From: Sphingopyxis sp. H115
Lineage (GTDB): Bacteria > Pseudomonadota > Alphaproteobacteria > Sphingomonadales > Sphingomonadaceae
Length of the DNA: 64,000 nucleotides
Assembly: GCF_001468465.1 (NCBI RefSeq)
Contig: NZ_LNSA01000010.1
Location: 62,001 to 126,000, forward strand
Direction of reading: 5' to 3'
The notes beneath the pieces are model-generated. The model was not told the DNA's origin. It saw only the letters and a list, made by a program, of their open reading frames with translations, and did not search any database. Shown here one piece after another: positions 44,277-54,979 of this stretch; position 1 is the stretch's first letter; every line of letters begins with the position of its first letter. The position numbers and the translations under genes are program-made.

Positions 44277-45251
44277 ATGGCCAGCGTTGCGCTCCTCTCG
44301 AATCCTCGATCGACGGGCAACCGTGCCCTGTTGCCGCAGGTTCGCGAATATTGCGCGGCGCACCCCGATATTTTTCATTACGAGGTCGAGGATGTCGACC
44401 AGATCGAAAAGGCCATTCGCACCATGGCGATGGTCGCGCCGCGCGTCGTCGTCATCAATGGCGGCGACGGGACAGTGCAGGCCGCGCTGACCGAAATTTA
44501 CTCGGGCGGCCATTTTGGCGGTTCGCCGCCGCCGGTCGCGGTGCTTCCCAATGGCAAGACCAATTTGATCGCGCTCGACCTCGGTGCCGAAGGCGATCCG
44601 ATCAAGGCGTTGCAGCGCGTCGTCGATCTGGTCGAAAGCGGTCACTTGGAAGATCATGTGATCGAACGGCAGCTAATCTCGCTCGACAGCGGCGGCGAGG
44701 AACGTCCGGTGTTGGGCATGTTCCTCGGCGGCGCCTATCTCGCGGACGTGATGCTCTATTGCCGCAATCGTATCTATCCGCTGGGCCTGCCCAATGGGCT
44801 GTCGCACTTCCTCGCCGCGATCCTCGGCCTGTTCGCGATCATTTTCGGCATCGGCGGCGGACGCCTGCCGCCCAAGCCCGAGCCGATGACGGTGTCGCTG
44901 ATCCGCCAAGGCGAGTTCAAGGGCAAATTTTCCCTGTTGATCGTCACGACGCTCGAGAAATTGCTGCTGAGCATCCGCACCAGCGAAGCCTATGGAACGA
45001 ACGGCAATATGAAGCTGCTTGCGACCGACAGCAGCGTCGGCGCTCTCTTCCGAATGCTGGGCGCGACTTGGCGCGGGACGCTGGGGCAGAAGCAGCTCAA
45101 CGGCGTCCATTTCCAGCAAGGCGACGAAATCCGTATCGAAGGCGAACGGTCGAACGTGATCCTCGACGGCGAAATCTTCCAGGCGAAGAATGGTGCGCCG
45201 ATCATCCTCACCTCGACGCAGCCGGTTCCCTTCCTGCGCCTCGCCGCCTGA
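44277..45251 (+). CDS. DAGK-family lipid kinase, possibly a ceramide kinase
   Basis: This 324-residue protein has the diacylglycerol-kinase catalytic domain: SNPRSTGN at the N-terminus, NGGDGT (GGDGT at residues 62-66) and VLPNGKTNLIA. Family members phosphorylate diacylglycerol, sphingoid bases or ceramide at the inner membrane. In Caulobacter a DAGK-family enzyme (CpgB) is a ceramide kinase. The association with DUF2141, a nucleotidyltransferase and nearby sphingolipid genes makes ceramide a plausible substrate here. That is an inference from context; diacylglycerol is the alternative. Confidence 0.85.
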   Translation: MASVALLSNPRSTGNRALLPQVREYCAAHPDIFHYEVEDVDQIEKAIRTMAMVAPRVVVINGGDGTVQAALTEIYSGGHFGGSPPPVAVLPNGKTNLIALDLGAEGDPIKALQRVVDLVESGHLEDHVIERQLISLDSGGEERPVLGMFLGGAYLADVMLYCRNRIYPLGLPNGLSHFLAAILGLFAIIFGIGGGRLPPKPEPMTVSLIRQGEFKGKFSLLIVTTLEKLLLSIRTSEAYGTNGNMKLLATDSSVGALFRMLGATWRGTLGQKQLNGVHFQQGDEIRIEGERSNVILDGEIFQAKNGAPIILTSTQPVPFLRLAA

Positions 45252-45258
45252 ACCGGCC

Positions 45259-46087
45259 GTGACGCCATTGATCGACCTCGTCCGCGACGAACTCGGGGTT
45301 CCCGTCGATCCGCGGGTCAACGCGATGGCGCAGGCCGTCGCGGCACAATATCCGGGTAGCGCGCGCGCGGTGCTCTTCTATGGAAGCTGCCTCCGCGAAC
45401 GTGAACTCGACGGGTTGATGCTCGATTTCTACCTGATCGTGTCCGATTATGGCGATGCCTATCCCAAACGCTGGATGGCGCTTGCCAACCGGCTGATCCC
45501 GCCGAACGTCTTTCCGTTCCAGCATGACGGGCTGATCGCCAAATATGCGGTGCTCAGCGAGTCCGACTTCGACCGGCTCAACGGCACCGAGACGCGCAAC
45601 GTATCGGTGTGGGCGCGCTTCGCCCAGCCTTCGCGGTTGGTCTGGGCGGTCGACGATACCGCGCGCGACCGGGCAATTATGGCGGTTTCGCGCGCCGCGC
45701 CGACCTTGCTCGCGGCGGCGGGGGCGGTTGCCGGCGAGGCGCCGCTCGACTGGTGGCGCCGCGCCTTTTCGCTTACCTATTCGGTCGAACTGCGCGCCGA
45801 ACGGACCAATCGCGCGCAGTCGGTCGTCGATGCCGACGCCGCGCGCTACGAACGGTTCAGCGCGCCGGGATCGCGGCGATCGCCGGCGGCTCGAGGGCAA
45901 ATTGCTCAGCATCGCGCGACTTGCGAAGGCCAGCCTGACTTATGCGGGCGGGATCGACTATCTCGCGTGGAAGATCAACCGGCACGCCGGCACGCGGATC
46001 GAGATCAAGCCCTGGCAGCGCCGCTGGCCGCTTGTCGCGGCGATCACGCTGGTGCCGCGGCTGATGAAGAGCGGTGCGATCCGTTAG
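45259..46087 (+). pseudogene. Tam41-like nucleotidyltransferase gene with a frame disruption
   Basis: A GTG at 45259, 7 bases after the lipid kinase stop, opens a frame with FYGSCLRERELDGLMLDFYLIV. This is a GS-x(n)-D nucleotidyltransferase motif (G42, S43, D56), followed by KYAVLS and WARFAQPSRL segments reminiscent of Tam41/Mmp37 CDP-diacylglycerol synthase. After about 45885 this frame turns to Arg/Ala-rich nonsense and runs on to 46194. The next frame instead continues convincingly (RLEGKLLSIARLAKASLTYAGG...LVPRLMKSGAIR) to a stop at 46087. A net +1 shift near 45860-45895 is needed to join them. It is either a recent mutation or a sequencing error; the Tam41 assignment is tentative. Confidence 0.7.
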
Positions 46088-46117
46088 CAATGTTCCGGCG
46101 GAAAAAGGGTGGAGGGT

Positions 46118-48088
46118 TCAACTCGCCAGCCGCTGTCCGTCGGGACGATGCTCACCGCTGCGCCGGATTGCCTGGTCGAGCGCGGTCAGCGTGAAAGGCT
46201 TGCGCAGCACGTCATGGTCGCCAAAGGCCGCATCCTCGCTGGCATCACCGGCATAGCCCGTCACGAACAGGACTGACAATTCGGGCCAGCGCTGCTTCAA
46301 CTGTGCGACCATTTCAGGCCCGGTAAGCTCGGGCATCAGCACGTCGGACAGGACCAGATCGAAACCGCCCTGGCCCTTGGCAAGCCGGCCTTCGACCAGC
46401 GATTCTGCCTCGAGCGGATTGCCGCAGGCGACCGCCACATGTCCCAGTTCGCTGACCGCGTCGACCGTCGCGGCGAGCACGCGCGCATCGTCCTCGACGA
46501 CAAGGATGTTCAGTGCGTCGGCGGGGGCGGCGGGCCGGGCAACGTCGCCCGCCGACGGCTCGACCGCGGCGGCGGGCCGCGCCGTCGAAATCGGTAGCAG
46601 CATCGCGACGCTGGTGCCCTCGCCCTCGGTCGATGAAATCTGCACCTCGCCGCCCGACTGCCGGCAAAAGGCGAAGACCTGGCTCATGCCAAGGCCGGTG
46701 CCCTGGCCTGCGGGTTTGGTGGTGTAAAAAGGATCGAAGACGCGTTCGAGGACTTCGGGCGACATGCCGCAGCCCGTGTCGATCACCTGCACCGCAAGCG
46801 CCTTGTCCTCGCCGTCGTCGATCGTCCGAATCGTCAGCGAACCATGTCCGTTCATCGCATCGCGGGCATTGACGGCCAGGTTCAGCAGCGCATTTTCGAA
46901 CTGTTGCCGATCGACCCAGCACGCAAGGCCTGCCGCCTGAAGGTCGAGCGTCAGCGCGATCCGGTCGCCGATCGTCCGCTCGATCAGTTCGCCGAAGCTT
47001 GCGATACATTCGTCGACCATCGTCATTTCGGGCCGCGCGGGCTCGGAGCGGGCGAAGGTCAGCAGTCGCCGCGTCAGGTCTGCGGCGCGATTGGCCCCGT
47101 CGAGCGCGTTGGCGAGGTGGCGCTGCGCCTTTTCAGGCTTACCGGGGAGCCAGCGCTGCGCAAGCTCCAGCCCGCCGACGACGACCGCCAGCATATTGTT
47201 GAAATCGTGCGCGATGCCGCCGGTCAACTGGCCGACGGCCTCCATCTTCTGCGCCTGGCGCAGTTGAGCTTCGGCCGCTTCGCGCTCGATCATTTCGCTG
47301 CGCAGCGCGTGGTTCGCATGCGCAAGCTCGGCGGTGCGCTCCTCGACCGCCGCAGCCAATTGCATCGCCCGGTCGCTTTCGAGCAGCTGTTCGTTGCGCG
47401 CCAGGCGGCGTTCGCCTTCGGCGCGGATCAGCGAAAAGGTTGCCCCGATCGCAATGACCGCCGCGGTTGCGCCGAGCAGCGAAAAAAGCAGGATCGCCTG
47501 ATTGAGACTGGCGCGATCGGCGGCCGTCAGCCGGTTGCGCTCGCGCAGCAGCGCGCGCTCGTTGGCGATGATCTCGCTCAATATCTTGTCGATCCGGCCG
47601 AGCCCTTCGCCCTTGCCGGCGGCGTAAAATTTGGAAATGGCGGCGACCGTCTGGTTGTAGTTGGCGCTGAGCGCGGCATCGCCGAGTTGGGCGCCGCGAC
47701 TGTCCATCTCGCGCGTCAGCTGTTTGACCAGCGCCATCTGTTTGGGATTGTCGCGGACGTTGCGCTGCAACTGGCCGAGGAATTGCCGCGCGCGCGCCCA
47801 TTGATATTCATAGATGCGCCCGTCCTCTTTCTGCAGGCCTACCGCAAAACGGCCGAGCGCGGCCTCGGCGCGCGCGATGGCGGCATCGACCGAGCGGGTC
47901 TGCGAAATGACCTCCATGCTCTGTGTCTGCCAGCCGAGCGAGCGGTCGTAATTGTCGTTGGCGCGCGACAGCAGCACGACGAGCGCCCCGACGACACCGG
48001 TCAGGATCGCGCCGAGGACGATCGTCGACCAGAAGCGGATACGCTCCCGTCGGCTGTCGTTTTCGATGTCGATATCCCGCTCGAACAC
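46118..48088 (-). CDS. Hybrid histidine kinase with CHASE3-like sensor and receiver
   Basis: This roughly 656-residue protein has a first transmembrane helix, a CHASE3-like helical periplasmic domain (about 40-180), a second helix, a coiled coil and HisKA (H in GGIAHDFNNM). An HATPase domain (NARDAMNGHG, DTGCGMS, GTGLGMS) and a C-terminal receiver (phospho-Asp in LVLSDVLMPELTG, Lys in RKPF) follow. GTG at 48088 with AAAGGG upstream is preferred to the TTG at 48148. It lies between the lipid kinase operon and spt-acp, so it might sense envelope state, but no target is evident. Confidence 0.85.
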   Translation of the reverse strand: MFERDIDIENDSRRERIRFWSTIVLGAILTGVVGALVVLLSRANDNYDRSLGWQTQSMEVISQTRSVDAAIARAEAALGRFAVGLQKEDGRIYEYQWARARQFLGQLQRNVRDNPKQMALVKQLTREMDSRGAQLGDAALSANYNQTVAAISKFYAAGKGEGLGRIDKILSEIIANERALLRERNRLTAADRASLNQAILLFSLLGATAAVIAIGATFSLIRAEGERRLARNEQLLESDRAMQLAAAVEERTAELAHANHALRSEMIEREAAEAQLRQAQKMEAVGQLTGGIAHDFNNMLAVVVGGLELAQRWLPGKPEKAQRHLANALDGANRAADLTRRLLTFARSEPARPEMTMVDECIASFGELIERTIGDRIALTLDLQAAGLACWVDRQQFENALLNLAVNARDAMNGHGSLTIRTIDDGEDKALAVQVIDTGCGMSPEVLERVFDPFYTTKPAGQGTGLGMSQVFAFCRQSGGEVQISSTEGEGTSVAMLLPISTARPAAAVEPSAGDVARPAAPADALNILVVEDDARVLAATVDAVSELGHVAVACGNPLEAESLVEGRLAKGQGGFDLVLSDVLMPELTGPEMVAQLKQRWPELSVLFVTGYAGDASEDAAFGDHDVLRKPFTLTALDQAIRRSGEHRPDGQRLAS

Positions 48089-48191
48089 GCCCAACCCTTT
48101 ACCGGACAAGCTTTGCGCAGCAAAGCGCCGAAGCGCGACTCGCTTCAACTCGGCGCGAAAAGGAATCCGCTGGTCGGCGCGCGGGCCCGGT

Positions 48192-49394
48192 TCAGCCGAT
48201 AATCCCGGTGCGTTTGCCCGCGCGCTCGAAACGGCCGAGGATTTCGCCGACCTGCTCGATCGTATGTTCGGCGCACAGCGAACAGCGCAGCAAGGTCATG
48301 CCCGCGGGCGTCGCCGGCGGGCGGGCGAGGTTGACGTAGAGCCCTTCTTCCAAAAGCGCTTCCCACATCATCGCGCCGCGTTCGAGGTCGGGCATGATCA
48401 CCGCGATGATCGCCGACTGCGGCTCTTCGGTCCCGAGCTGGAAGCCAAGATCGCGCAGCCCCTTGTGCAGCGTCTTCGAATTTTCCCACAGATGCGCGCG
48501 CTTGTTCGACCCGTGCATCAGTTTGCGGATGCTCGTCGCAGCGGTCGCGACGACGCTCGGCGGCAGCGAGGCGGTGAAAACATACGGGCGGCAGACCAGC
48601 CGCATGATTTCGAACTTCGGATGGTTCGACACGCAGAAACCACCGACCGTACCGACACTCTTGCTGAACGTGCCGATGATGAAGTCGACGTCGTCGATCA
48701 CGCCCTGCGCCTCGGCGACGCCGCGGCCATTCTCGCCGATGAAGCCCATCGAATGCGCCTCGTCGACCAGCACCATCGCACCATTTTCCTTGGCGATGCG
48801 GACCATCTCCTTGAGCGGCGCGATATCGCCGAGCATCGAATAGACACCCTCGAGCACGACGAGCTTGCCCGCATCGGCGGGCAGGCGCTTCAGCCGCTTT
48901 TCGAGCGCCTCGATGTCGTTGTGGCGGAAAGCGACGATCTCGGCGTCGCCCATCTTGCACCCGTCATAGATCGACGCGTGGCTGTCGATGTCGAGGATGA
49001 CATAATCGCCCTTCCCGGCGATCGTCGAAATAATGCCGAGGTTCGCCTGATATCCGGTCGAGAACACCATGGCATGATCCATGGCGTAAAATTCCTTGAG
49101 GGCGTCCTCGCACTCCTTGTGGCCCTGATAGGTACCGTTGAGGACGCGGCTGCCGGTGGTGCCGCTGCCGAATTTGTCGAGCGCATCCTTGCCCGCGGCG
49201 ATGACATCCTCGTCGAAGGTCATGCCCATATAATTATAGGTGCCAAGAAGGATCGTCTCGCGCCCGTTGCAGATCGCGACGGTCGGCGAGACGACGCGCT
49301 CCATCACCAGGCTAAACGGATCGGTGACGCCCGTTGCGAGCAGCGCTTCGCGCTGCTGGATCAGCGGGTCGAATTTCGAAAACAGGTCGGTCAT
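48192..49394 (-). CDS. spt: Serine palmitoyltransferase
   Basis: This 400-residue alpha-oxoamine synthase closely resembles Sphingomonas paucimobilis SPT. It has the PLP lysine K245 in GTFSKSVGTVGG, H139 in DSHASIYDG stacking on the cofactor, D211 in LVDEAHSMG, and the PPATPAGMTLLRCSLCAEHT C-terminal segment. It condenses serine with palmitoyl thioester to 3-ketodihydrosphingosine, the first step of sphingolipid synthesis in the cytosol. The ATG at 49394 follows the acp stop by 7 bases; the extension to 49445 overlaps acp and is rejected. Confidence 0.95.
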   Translation of the reverse strand: MTDLFSKFDPLIQQREALLATGVTDPFSLVMERVVSPTVAICNGRETILLGTYNYMGMTFDEDVIAAGKDALDKFGSGTTGSRVLNGTYQGHKECEDALKEFYAMDHAMVFSTGYQANLGIISTIAGKGDYVILDIDSHASIYDGCKMGDAEIVAFRHNDIEALEKRLKRLPADAGKLVVLEGVYSMLGDIAPLKEMVRIAKENGAMVLVDEAHSMGFIGENGRGVAEAQGVIDDVDFIIGTFSKSVGTVGGFCVSNHPKFEIMRLVCRPYVFTASLPPSVVATAATSIRKLMHGSNKRAHLWENSKTLHKGLRDLGFQLGTEEPQSAIIAVIMPDLERGAMMWEALLEEGLYVNLARPPATPAGMTLLRCSLCAEHTIEQVGEILGRFERAGKRTGIIG

Positions 49395-49401
49395 CGCAGC
49401 G

Positions 49402-49638
49402 TCAGCCCTGCAGCTTCTCGACCGCGGCGATGAGCTGGCCGACATTCTCGATCTCGGCCTGCATGTTCATGCTGATGATGATGTCGAACGTGTCTTCGAC
49501 CTCGGCGACGAAGTCCATGACCGTCAGGCTGTCCCATTCAAGGTCGCCGGCAAAAGTGGTTGCGTCGGTCAGTTCGACGCCTTTCTTGTTGAAAGGTTCG
49601 ATCAGGCCGAAAATCTGGTGGCGAAGGGCGGTGCTCAT
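49402..49638 (-). CDS. acpR: Acyl carrier protein for sphingolipid synthesis
   Basis: This 78-residue ACP has the phosphopantetheine serine S37 in EWDSLTVMDF; helices II and III are acidic as usual. Its tight pairing with spt is known in sphingomonads, where a dedicated ACP feeds the acyl group to SPT. The gene symbol follows that usage and is less certain than the function. Confidence 0.88.
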   Translation of the reverse strand: MSTALRHQIFGLIEPFNKKGVELTDATTFAGDLEWDSLTVMDFVAEVEDTFDIIISMNMQAEIENVGQLIAAVEKLQG

Positions 49639-49803
49639 GTGGTGCGTCCCATAGAGGAATGAAGTTGCGCGCGGGCATGCCGCGAAGGCTCCCGATTGGC
49701 AAGCGAATGCGGCGGGAACAGGGCAGCATCTTGCCGCTAGCGGGACTTCGTGCCATCCCTATACCGGGTCGCTGGCAGGGCATCGGGGCAGGGGCAGCTT
49801 GGC

Positions 49804-50376
49804 ATGGACAGCGCGGAAAAGTCGACACCAGCCGAGCGGGCGGCAACGGGTTTCCCGCCGAATGCGGTCCATCTCGTCCGCACGACGCAGCAGATCACGA
49901 TGCAATTGTCGCAGATGGCGGACCAGAAAGCGTCGATCCTGATGGGCGCGACCTTCGTCGTGTTCACGCTCGCGGTCGGGCAGGCGCGCTCGGGCGGCGG
50001 CGCGCTTTCGATGCCGCTGACCATTCTTGCGACCTTTTCCTTCCTGTCGGCGCTGCTCGCGGTCTCGGCGGTGCTGCCGCGCGTGGGAAAGGCGCCGCCG
50101 GTCGTGTACCGCGATGGAAAGGATCACAGCAACATCCTCTTCTTCGGTCGCTTCGCGCAGATGGAAGAGGACGACTATATCGCCGCAGTAAAGGCGCGCC
50201 TGCGCAACGAGGAGGATATGTACGAAACGATGCTCCGCGACACCTATCAGAACGGCATTGTCCTCGCGCGGCGCAAATATCGCTATCTCGCCTATGCCTA
50301 TCGGTTATTCGTCGTCGGGCTGACTCTGACCTTCGTCGCCTTCGGGGTGGAGATGGCAAGGCTGTGGGGCCAGTGA
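49804..50376 (+). CDS. Pycsar effector-like membrane protein (PycTM/DUF5706)
   Basis: This 190-residue protein has the helix QMADQKASILMGATFVVFTL typical of PycTM effectors, a second transmembrane segment at about 70-92, a charged amphipathic region and a C-terminal membrane helix (about 163-185). In Pycsar antiphage systems a cyclic CMP or UMP signal triggers such effectors to damage the inner membrane. No cyclase gene is adjacent: the neighbours are acp-spt and a MATE exporter. It may therefore be an orphan or have another role. The ATG at 49804 is preferred over 49750. Confidence 0.75.
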   Translation: MDSAEKSTPAERAATGFPPNAVHLVRTTQQITMQLSQMADQKASILMGATFVVFTLAVGQARSGGGALSMPLTILATFSFLSALLAVSAVLPRVGKAPPVVYRDGKDHSNILFFGRFAQMEEDDYIAAVKARLRNEEDMYETMLRDTYQNGIVLARRKYRYLAYAYRLFVVGLTLTFVAFGVEMARLWGQ

Positions 50377-50519
50377 CGCAATAGTCCTATCTGTGGCGTA
50401 GCTGTGGCGAGGAGCCGGATCGACTGCTGTTGCCATTCTGCCACCCCCCGCCAACAATCGTGCCCCATTCCGCCCACCACGCTTGAATCGACATATTCGC
50501 GCGCTTATCCGGGCCGGCT

Positions 50520-51953
50520 ATGCTGCACCAGCCCACCCCCGTCACCGCGCATCGCGCGCAGGGTTTTCGCGCCGAGTTTCGCGCGACGCTGGCGCTTGCC
50601 TGGCCGCTGGTCCTGACCAACCTGACCATGTCGCTGATCGGGGCGACCGACGTCCTGATGGTCGGGTGGCTCGGGCCGACGCAGCTTGCCGCCGCGTCGC
50701 TCGGCTTCAATCTCGCGATGCTGCTCGGAATTTTCGGCATGGGACTAGTGATGGGGGCGTCGCCGCTGATGGCGAGCGAGATCGGGCGCCGCGCCAATTC
50801 GGTGCGCGACATCCGGCGCACCTTTCGCCAGACTTTGTGGCTCGTCGCGGTCGTTGCGGTGCCGATGCTGTTCATCCTGTGGAATACCGGCGCGATCCTG
50901 AACCTGCTCGGACAGGACCGGGTGCTCGCCGCGCTCGCGCAGGACTATGTGCGCGCCTACATGTGGTCGATCCCGTTGTTCCTCGCGACCCTGGCGTTCC
51001 GAAATTTCCTCGCCGCGCTCGAACGGCCGATGTGGTCGCTTGTCGTCGGCGTGGTCGGCGTCGCGGGCAACATCCTGTTCAACTACACGCTGATTTTCGG
51101 CAAGTTCGGCTTCCCTGCGCTCGGTCTCGTCGGTGCCGGGGTGGGCAGCGTGCTGACCAATATGGTCATGCTGCTACTGATGGTCGGCGTCGTCTATCGC
51201 GACCGGCGGTTCCGCCGCTATCACCTGCTCGGCCGCTGGTGGCGCAGCGACTGGCCGCGCTTTTTCCAGATGACGCGCATCGGCACCCCGATCGCGGTCA
51301 GTCATGCGTTCGAGGCGGGCGTTTTCTCGGCCGCCGTCATGCTGATGGGCTGGATTTCGACCGCAGCGGTCGCGGCGCACGCGGTCGCGCTGCAGCTCGC
51401 CTCGCTCACCTTCATGGTGCCGATGGGGCTAGCGCAAGCAGCCACCGTGCGGGTCGGGATCGGCTATGGCCGCGCCGACCCCGACCATATCCGGCTTGCC
51501 GGCTGGACCAGTTTTGCGATGGGCACGGGCTTCATGGCGGTGATGGCGCTTATCATGCTCGCGATCCCGGGAACGCTCGCGGGATTTTTCATCGACCGCA
51601 CCAATCCTGCGAACGCCGAAGTCGCCGAGCTTGCGGTCAGCTTCCTGATCATCGCGGCGCTGTTCCAGATTGCCGACGGCGCACAGGTCGTGGGGCAGGG
51701 GATGCTGCGCGGCCTGCATGACACCTTCGTCCCCATGCTGTTCGCGCTGTTCGGTTATTGGGTAATCGGCATCGGGGTCGGCGCGTGGCTGGCGTTCGAG
51801 CGCGACTGGGGCGGCGTCGGCATCTGGACCGGCCTGGCGACGGGGCTTGCCATTGTCGCAGTGCTGATGCTCGCGCGCTGGATGCAGCGCGAGCGGCTGG
51901 GGTTGCTGGGTGCCGCGACGCCCTTGCGCGCGGCGGCCACGCAACCCATCTGA
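50520..51953 (+). CDS. MATE family efflux transporter
   Basis: This 477-residue protein has about 12 transmembrane helices and MATE-type features: LTNLTMSLIGATDVLMVG in helix 1 and pseudo-twofold halves. It exports cationic drugs or metabolites using Na+ or H+ gradients (NorM-like). The substrate is unknown. It is a single gene with a 143-base upstream spacer. Confidence 0.9.
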   Translation: MLHQPTPVTAHRAQGFRAEFRATLALAWPLVLTNLTMSLIGATDVLMVGWLGPTQLAAASLGFNLAMLLGIFGMGLVMGASPLMASEIGRRANSVRDIRRTFRQTLWLVAVVAVPMLFILWNTGAILNLLGQDRVLAALAQDYVRAYMWSIPLFLATLAFRNFLAALERPMWSLVVGVVGVAGNILFNYTLIFGKFGFPALGLVGAGVGSVLTNMVMLLLMVGVVYRDRRFRRYHLLGRWWRSDWPRFFQMTRIGTPIAVSHAFEAGVFSAAVMLMGWISTAAVAAHAVALQLASLTFMVPMGLAQAATVRVGIGYGRADPDHIRLAGWTSFAMGTGFMAVMALIMLAIPGTLAGFFIDRTNPANAEVAELAVSFLIIAALFQIADGAQVVGQGMLRGLHDTFVPMLFALFGYWVIGIGVGAWLAFERDWGGVGIWTGLATGLAIVAVLMLARWMQRERLGLLGAATPLRAAATQPI

Positions 51954-51991
51954 AGATCGTCGGCGGGCGCCAAAAATTTCGTGCGCCTGTC

Positions 51992-52020
51992 TTGACGCTG
52001 TCACACCCTCGACCCATATG
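51992..52020 (+). promoter_or_regulatory. Promoter of groESL
   Basis: TTGACG (51992-51997) and CATATG (52015-52020) are separated by 17 bases, directly upstream of the CIRCE element. The -10 is poor for sigma-70, and the CTTGA/CCCAT context also partly resembles RpoH boxes. Confidence 0.6.
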
Positions 52021-52028
52021 CCCGCCTG

Positions 52029-52055
52029 TTAGCACTCGCGCCCTGTGAGTGCTAA
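52029..52055. promoter_or_regulatory. CIRCE element (HrcA operator)
   Basis: TTAGCACTC-N9-GAGTGCTAA is a perfect match to the CIRCE inverted repeat. HrcA binding here represses groESL until heat or misfolding stress titrates GroEL. hrcA itself is not in the window. Confidence 0.97.
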
Positions 52056-52087
52056 GCGACATCCATTGCACTATTGGAGGGATATCC

Positions 52088-52375
52088 ATGCAATTTCGTC
52101 CGCTGCACGACCGCGTGCTCGTTCGCCGTATCGAAGCCGAAGAAAAGACGGCCGGCGGCATCATCATCCCCGACACCGCCAAGGAAAAGCCGCAGGAAGG
52201 CGAAGTTGTCTCGGTCGGTTCGGGCACCCGCGCCGACGACGGCAAGGTCACCCCGCTCGACGTCAAGGCAGGCGACCGCATCCTGTTCGGCAAATGGTCG
52301 GGCACCGAGGTCAAGGTCGACGGCGAAGAGCTGCTGATCATGAAGGAATCGGACATCCTCGGCGTTCTCGCCTGA
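52088..52375 (+). CDS. groES: Co-chaperonin GroES
   Basis: This 95-residue protein begins [16 protein letters not shown] and contains the mobile loop ([18 protein letters not shown]). It caps the GroEL cavity during protein folding in the cytosol. The ATG at 52088 follows GGAGG. It is the first gene of the CIRCE-controlled operon; groEL follows after 62 bases. Confidence 0.98.
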   Translation: MQFRPLHDRVLVRRIEAEEKTAGGIIIPDTAKEKPQEGEVVSVGSGTRADDGKVTPLDVKAGDRILFGKWSGTEVKVDGEELLIMKESDILGVLA

Positions 52376-52425
52376 GCGAACCGTTGAATCACGAGTGAAG
52401 TTACGCAGTTTTCTGCCATTTTTGA

Positions 52426-54081
<1,656 letters not shown>

Positions 54082-54116
54082 GTCCAATCCGTTCGGCACT
54101 CAGCCAACAAGAAACG

Positions 54117-54147
54117 GGGCCGGGGGAGCGATCCTCCGGCCCTTTTT
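54117..54147 (+). terminator. Rho-independent terminator of groESL
   Basis: An 11-base stem (one G-T pair) with a GCGA loop is followed by TTTTT at 54143-54147, 36 bases after the groEL stop. Confidence 0.9.
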
Positions 54148-54211
54148 CTTTGGACGAAACAGGGGAGCGAGACATTGCCAGTTCAGGCAACACGGCATAG
54201 CTAGGGCGGCG

Positions 54212-54979
54212 ATGATGCTTGTCTTCGCTCTCGCCATGCTCGCCGAACCGCCGGTCGCAGCAACGCCCGTGCCGTTGCCGGTCGAGCGCTGCGGCTACCG
54301 CATCGTTCAGACTTATCCGCACGACAGTTCTTCCTTCACCCAAGGCCTCTTCTGGCACGACGGGCATCTCTATGAATCGACCGGCCATTATGGCCGCTCG
54401 CGCGTCGCGCGGCTCGACCTCGACACCGGGGAGGCGATCGCCCAGACGGACCTGCCCCCCGACCAGTTCGGCGAGGGGATCGCTCGCTGGGGTGATCAGA
54501 TCGTCGGCGTGACATGGAAGGGTGGCGTCGGCAATCGCTGGTCGATCAAGGATCTGACACCCCTCGGCACATTCACCTACGAAGGTGAGGGGTGGGGCGT
54601 GACGATGATCGACGGCAGTCTGGTGCTCAGCGACGGCACGCCCGCGCTCCGCTTCTTCGATCCCGCGACGATGGCGGAGCGGCGACGCGTTACCGTGCGT
54701 TTCGCGGGGCAGCCGGTCGCGATGCTCAACGAACTTGAAACGATCGACGGGCAGGTCTGGGCCAATGTCTGGATGACCGACTTCATCGTCCGCATCGATC
54801 CCGCCTCGGGCAACATCGTCTCGCTCGTCGACCTCTCGACGCTCAAAGCCGATGCAGGGGTCAGCGGCACCGACAGCGTGCTCAACGGTATCGCATGGGA
54901 TGCCAAGGGAAAGCGCCTGTTCGTGACGGGCAAGAACTGGCCGAAGCTCTATGAGATCGCGCTCGCCGGTTGCGTTTAG
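54212..54979 (+). CDS. Glutaminyl-peptide cyclotransferase, beta-propeller type
   Basis: This 255-residue protein has a short signal peptide and the plant/bacterial glutaminyl cyclase pattern (TYPHDSSSFTQGLFW, LYESTGHYG, NELETIDGQVWANVW, LNGIAWD). It converts N-terminal Gln to pyroglutamate on exported proteins in the periplasm. It converges with the DJ-1 family gene with a 4-base overlap of the stops. Confidence 0.88.
   Translation: MMLVFALAMLAEPPVAATPVPLPVERCGYRIVQTYPHDSSSFTQGLFWHDGHLYESTGHYGRSRVARLDLDTGEAIAQTDLPPDQFGEGIARWGDQIVGVTWKGGVGNRWSIKDLTPLGTFTYEGEGWGVTMIDGSLVLSDGTPALRFFDPATMAERRRVTVRFAGQPVAMLNELETIDGQVWANVWMTDFIVRIDPASGNIVSLVDLSTLKADAGVSGTDSVLNGIAWDAKGKRLFVTGKNWPKLYEIALAGCV

Noticed and set aside
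45190..46194. The uninterrupted 334-residue frame as an intact protein
   Set aside because: Its last 100 residues are Arg/Ala/Asp-rich nonsense overlapping the histidine kinase gene, while another frame continues the family-like sequence.
49639..51953. Complete Pycsar antiphage system
   Set aside because: Only an effector-like gene is present; the neighbours are acp and a MATE exporter, with no nucleotide cyclase.
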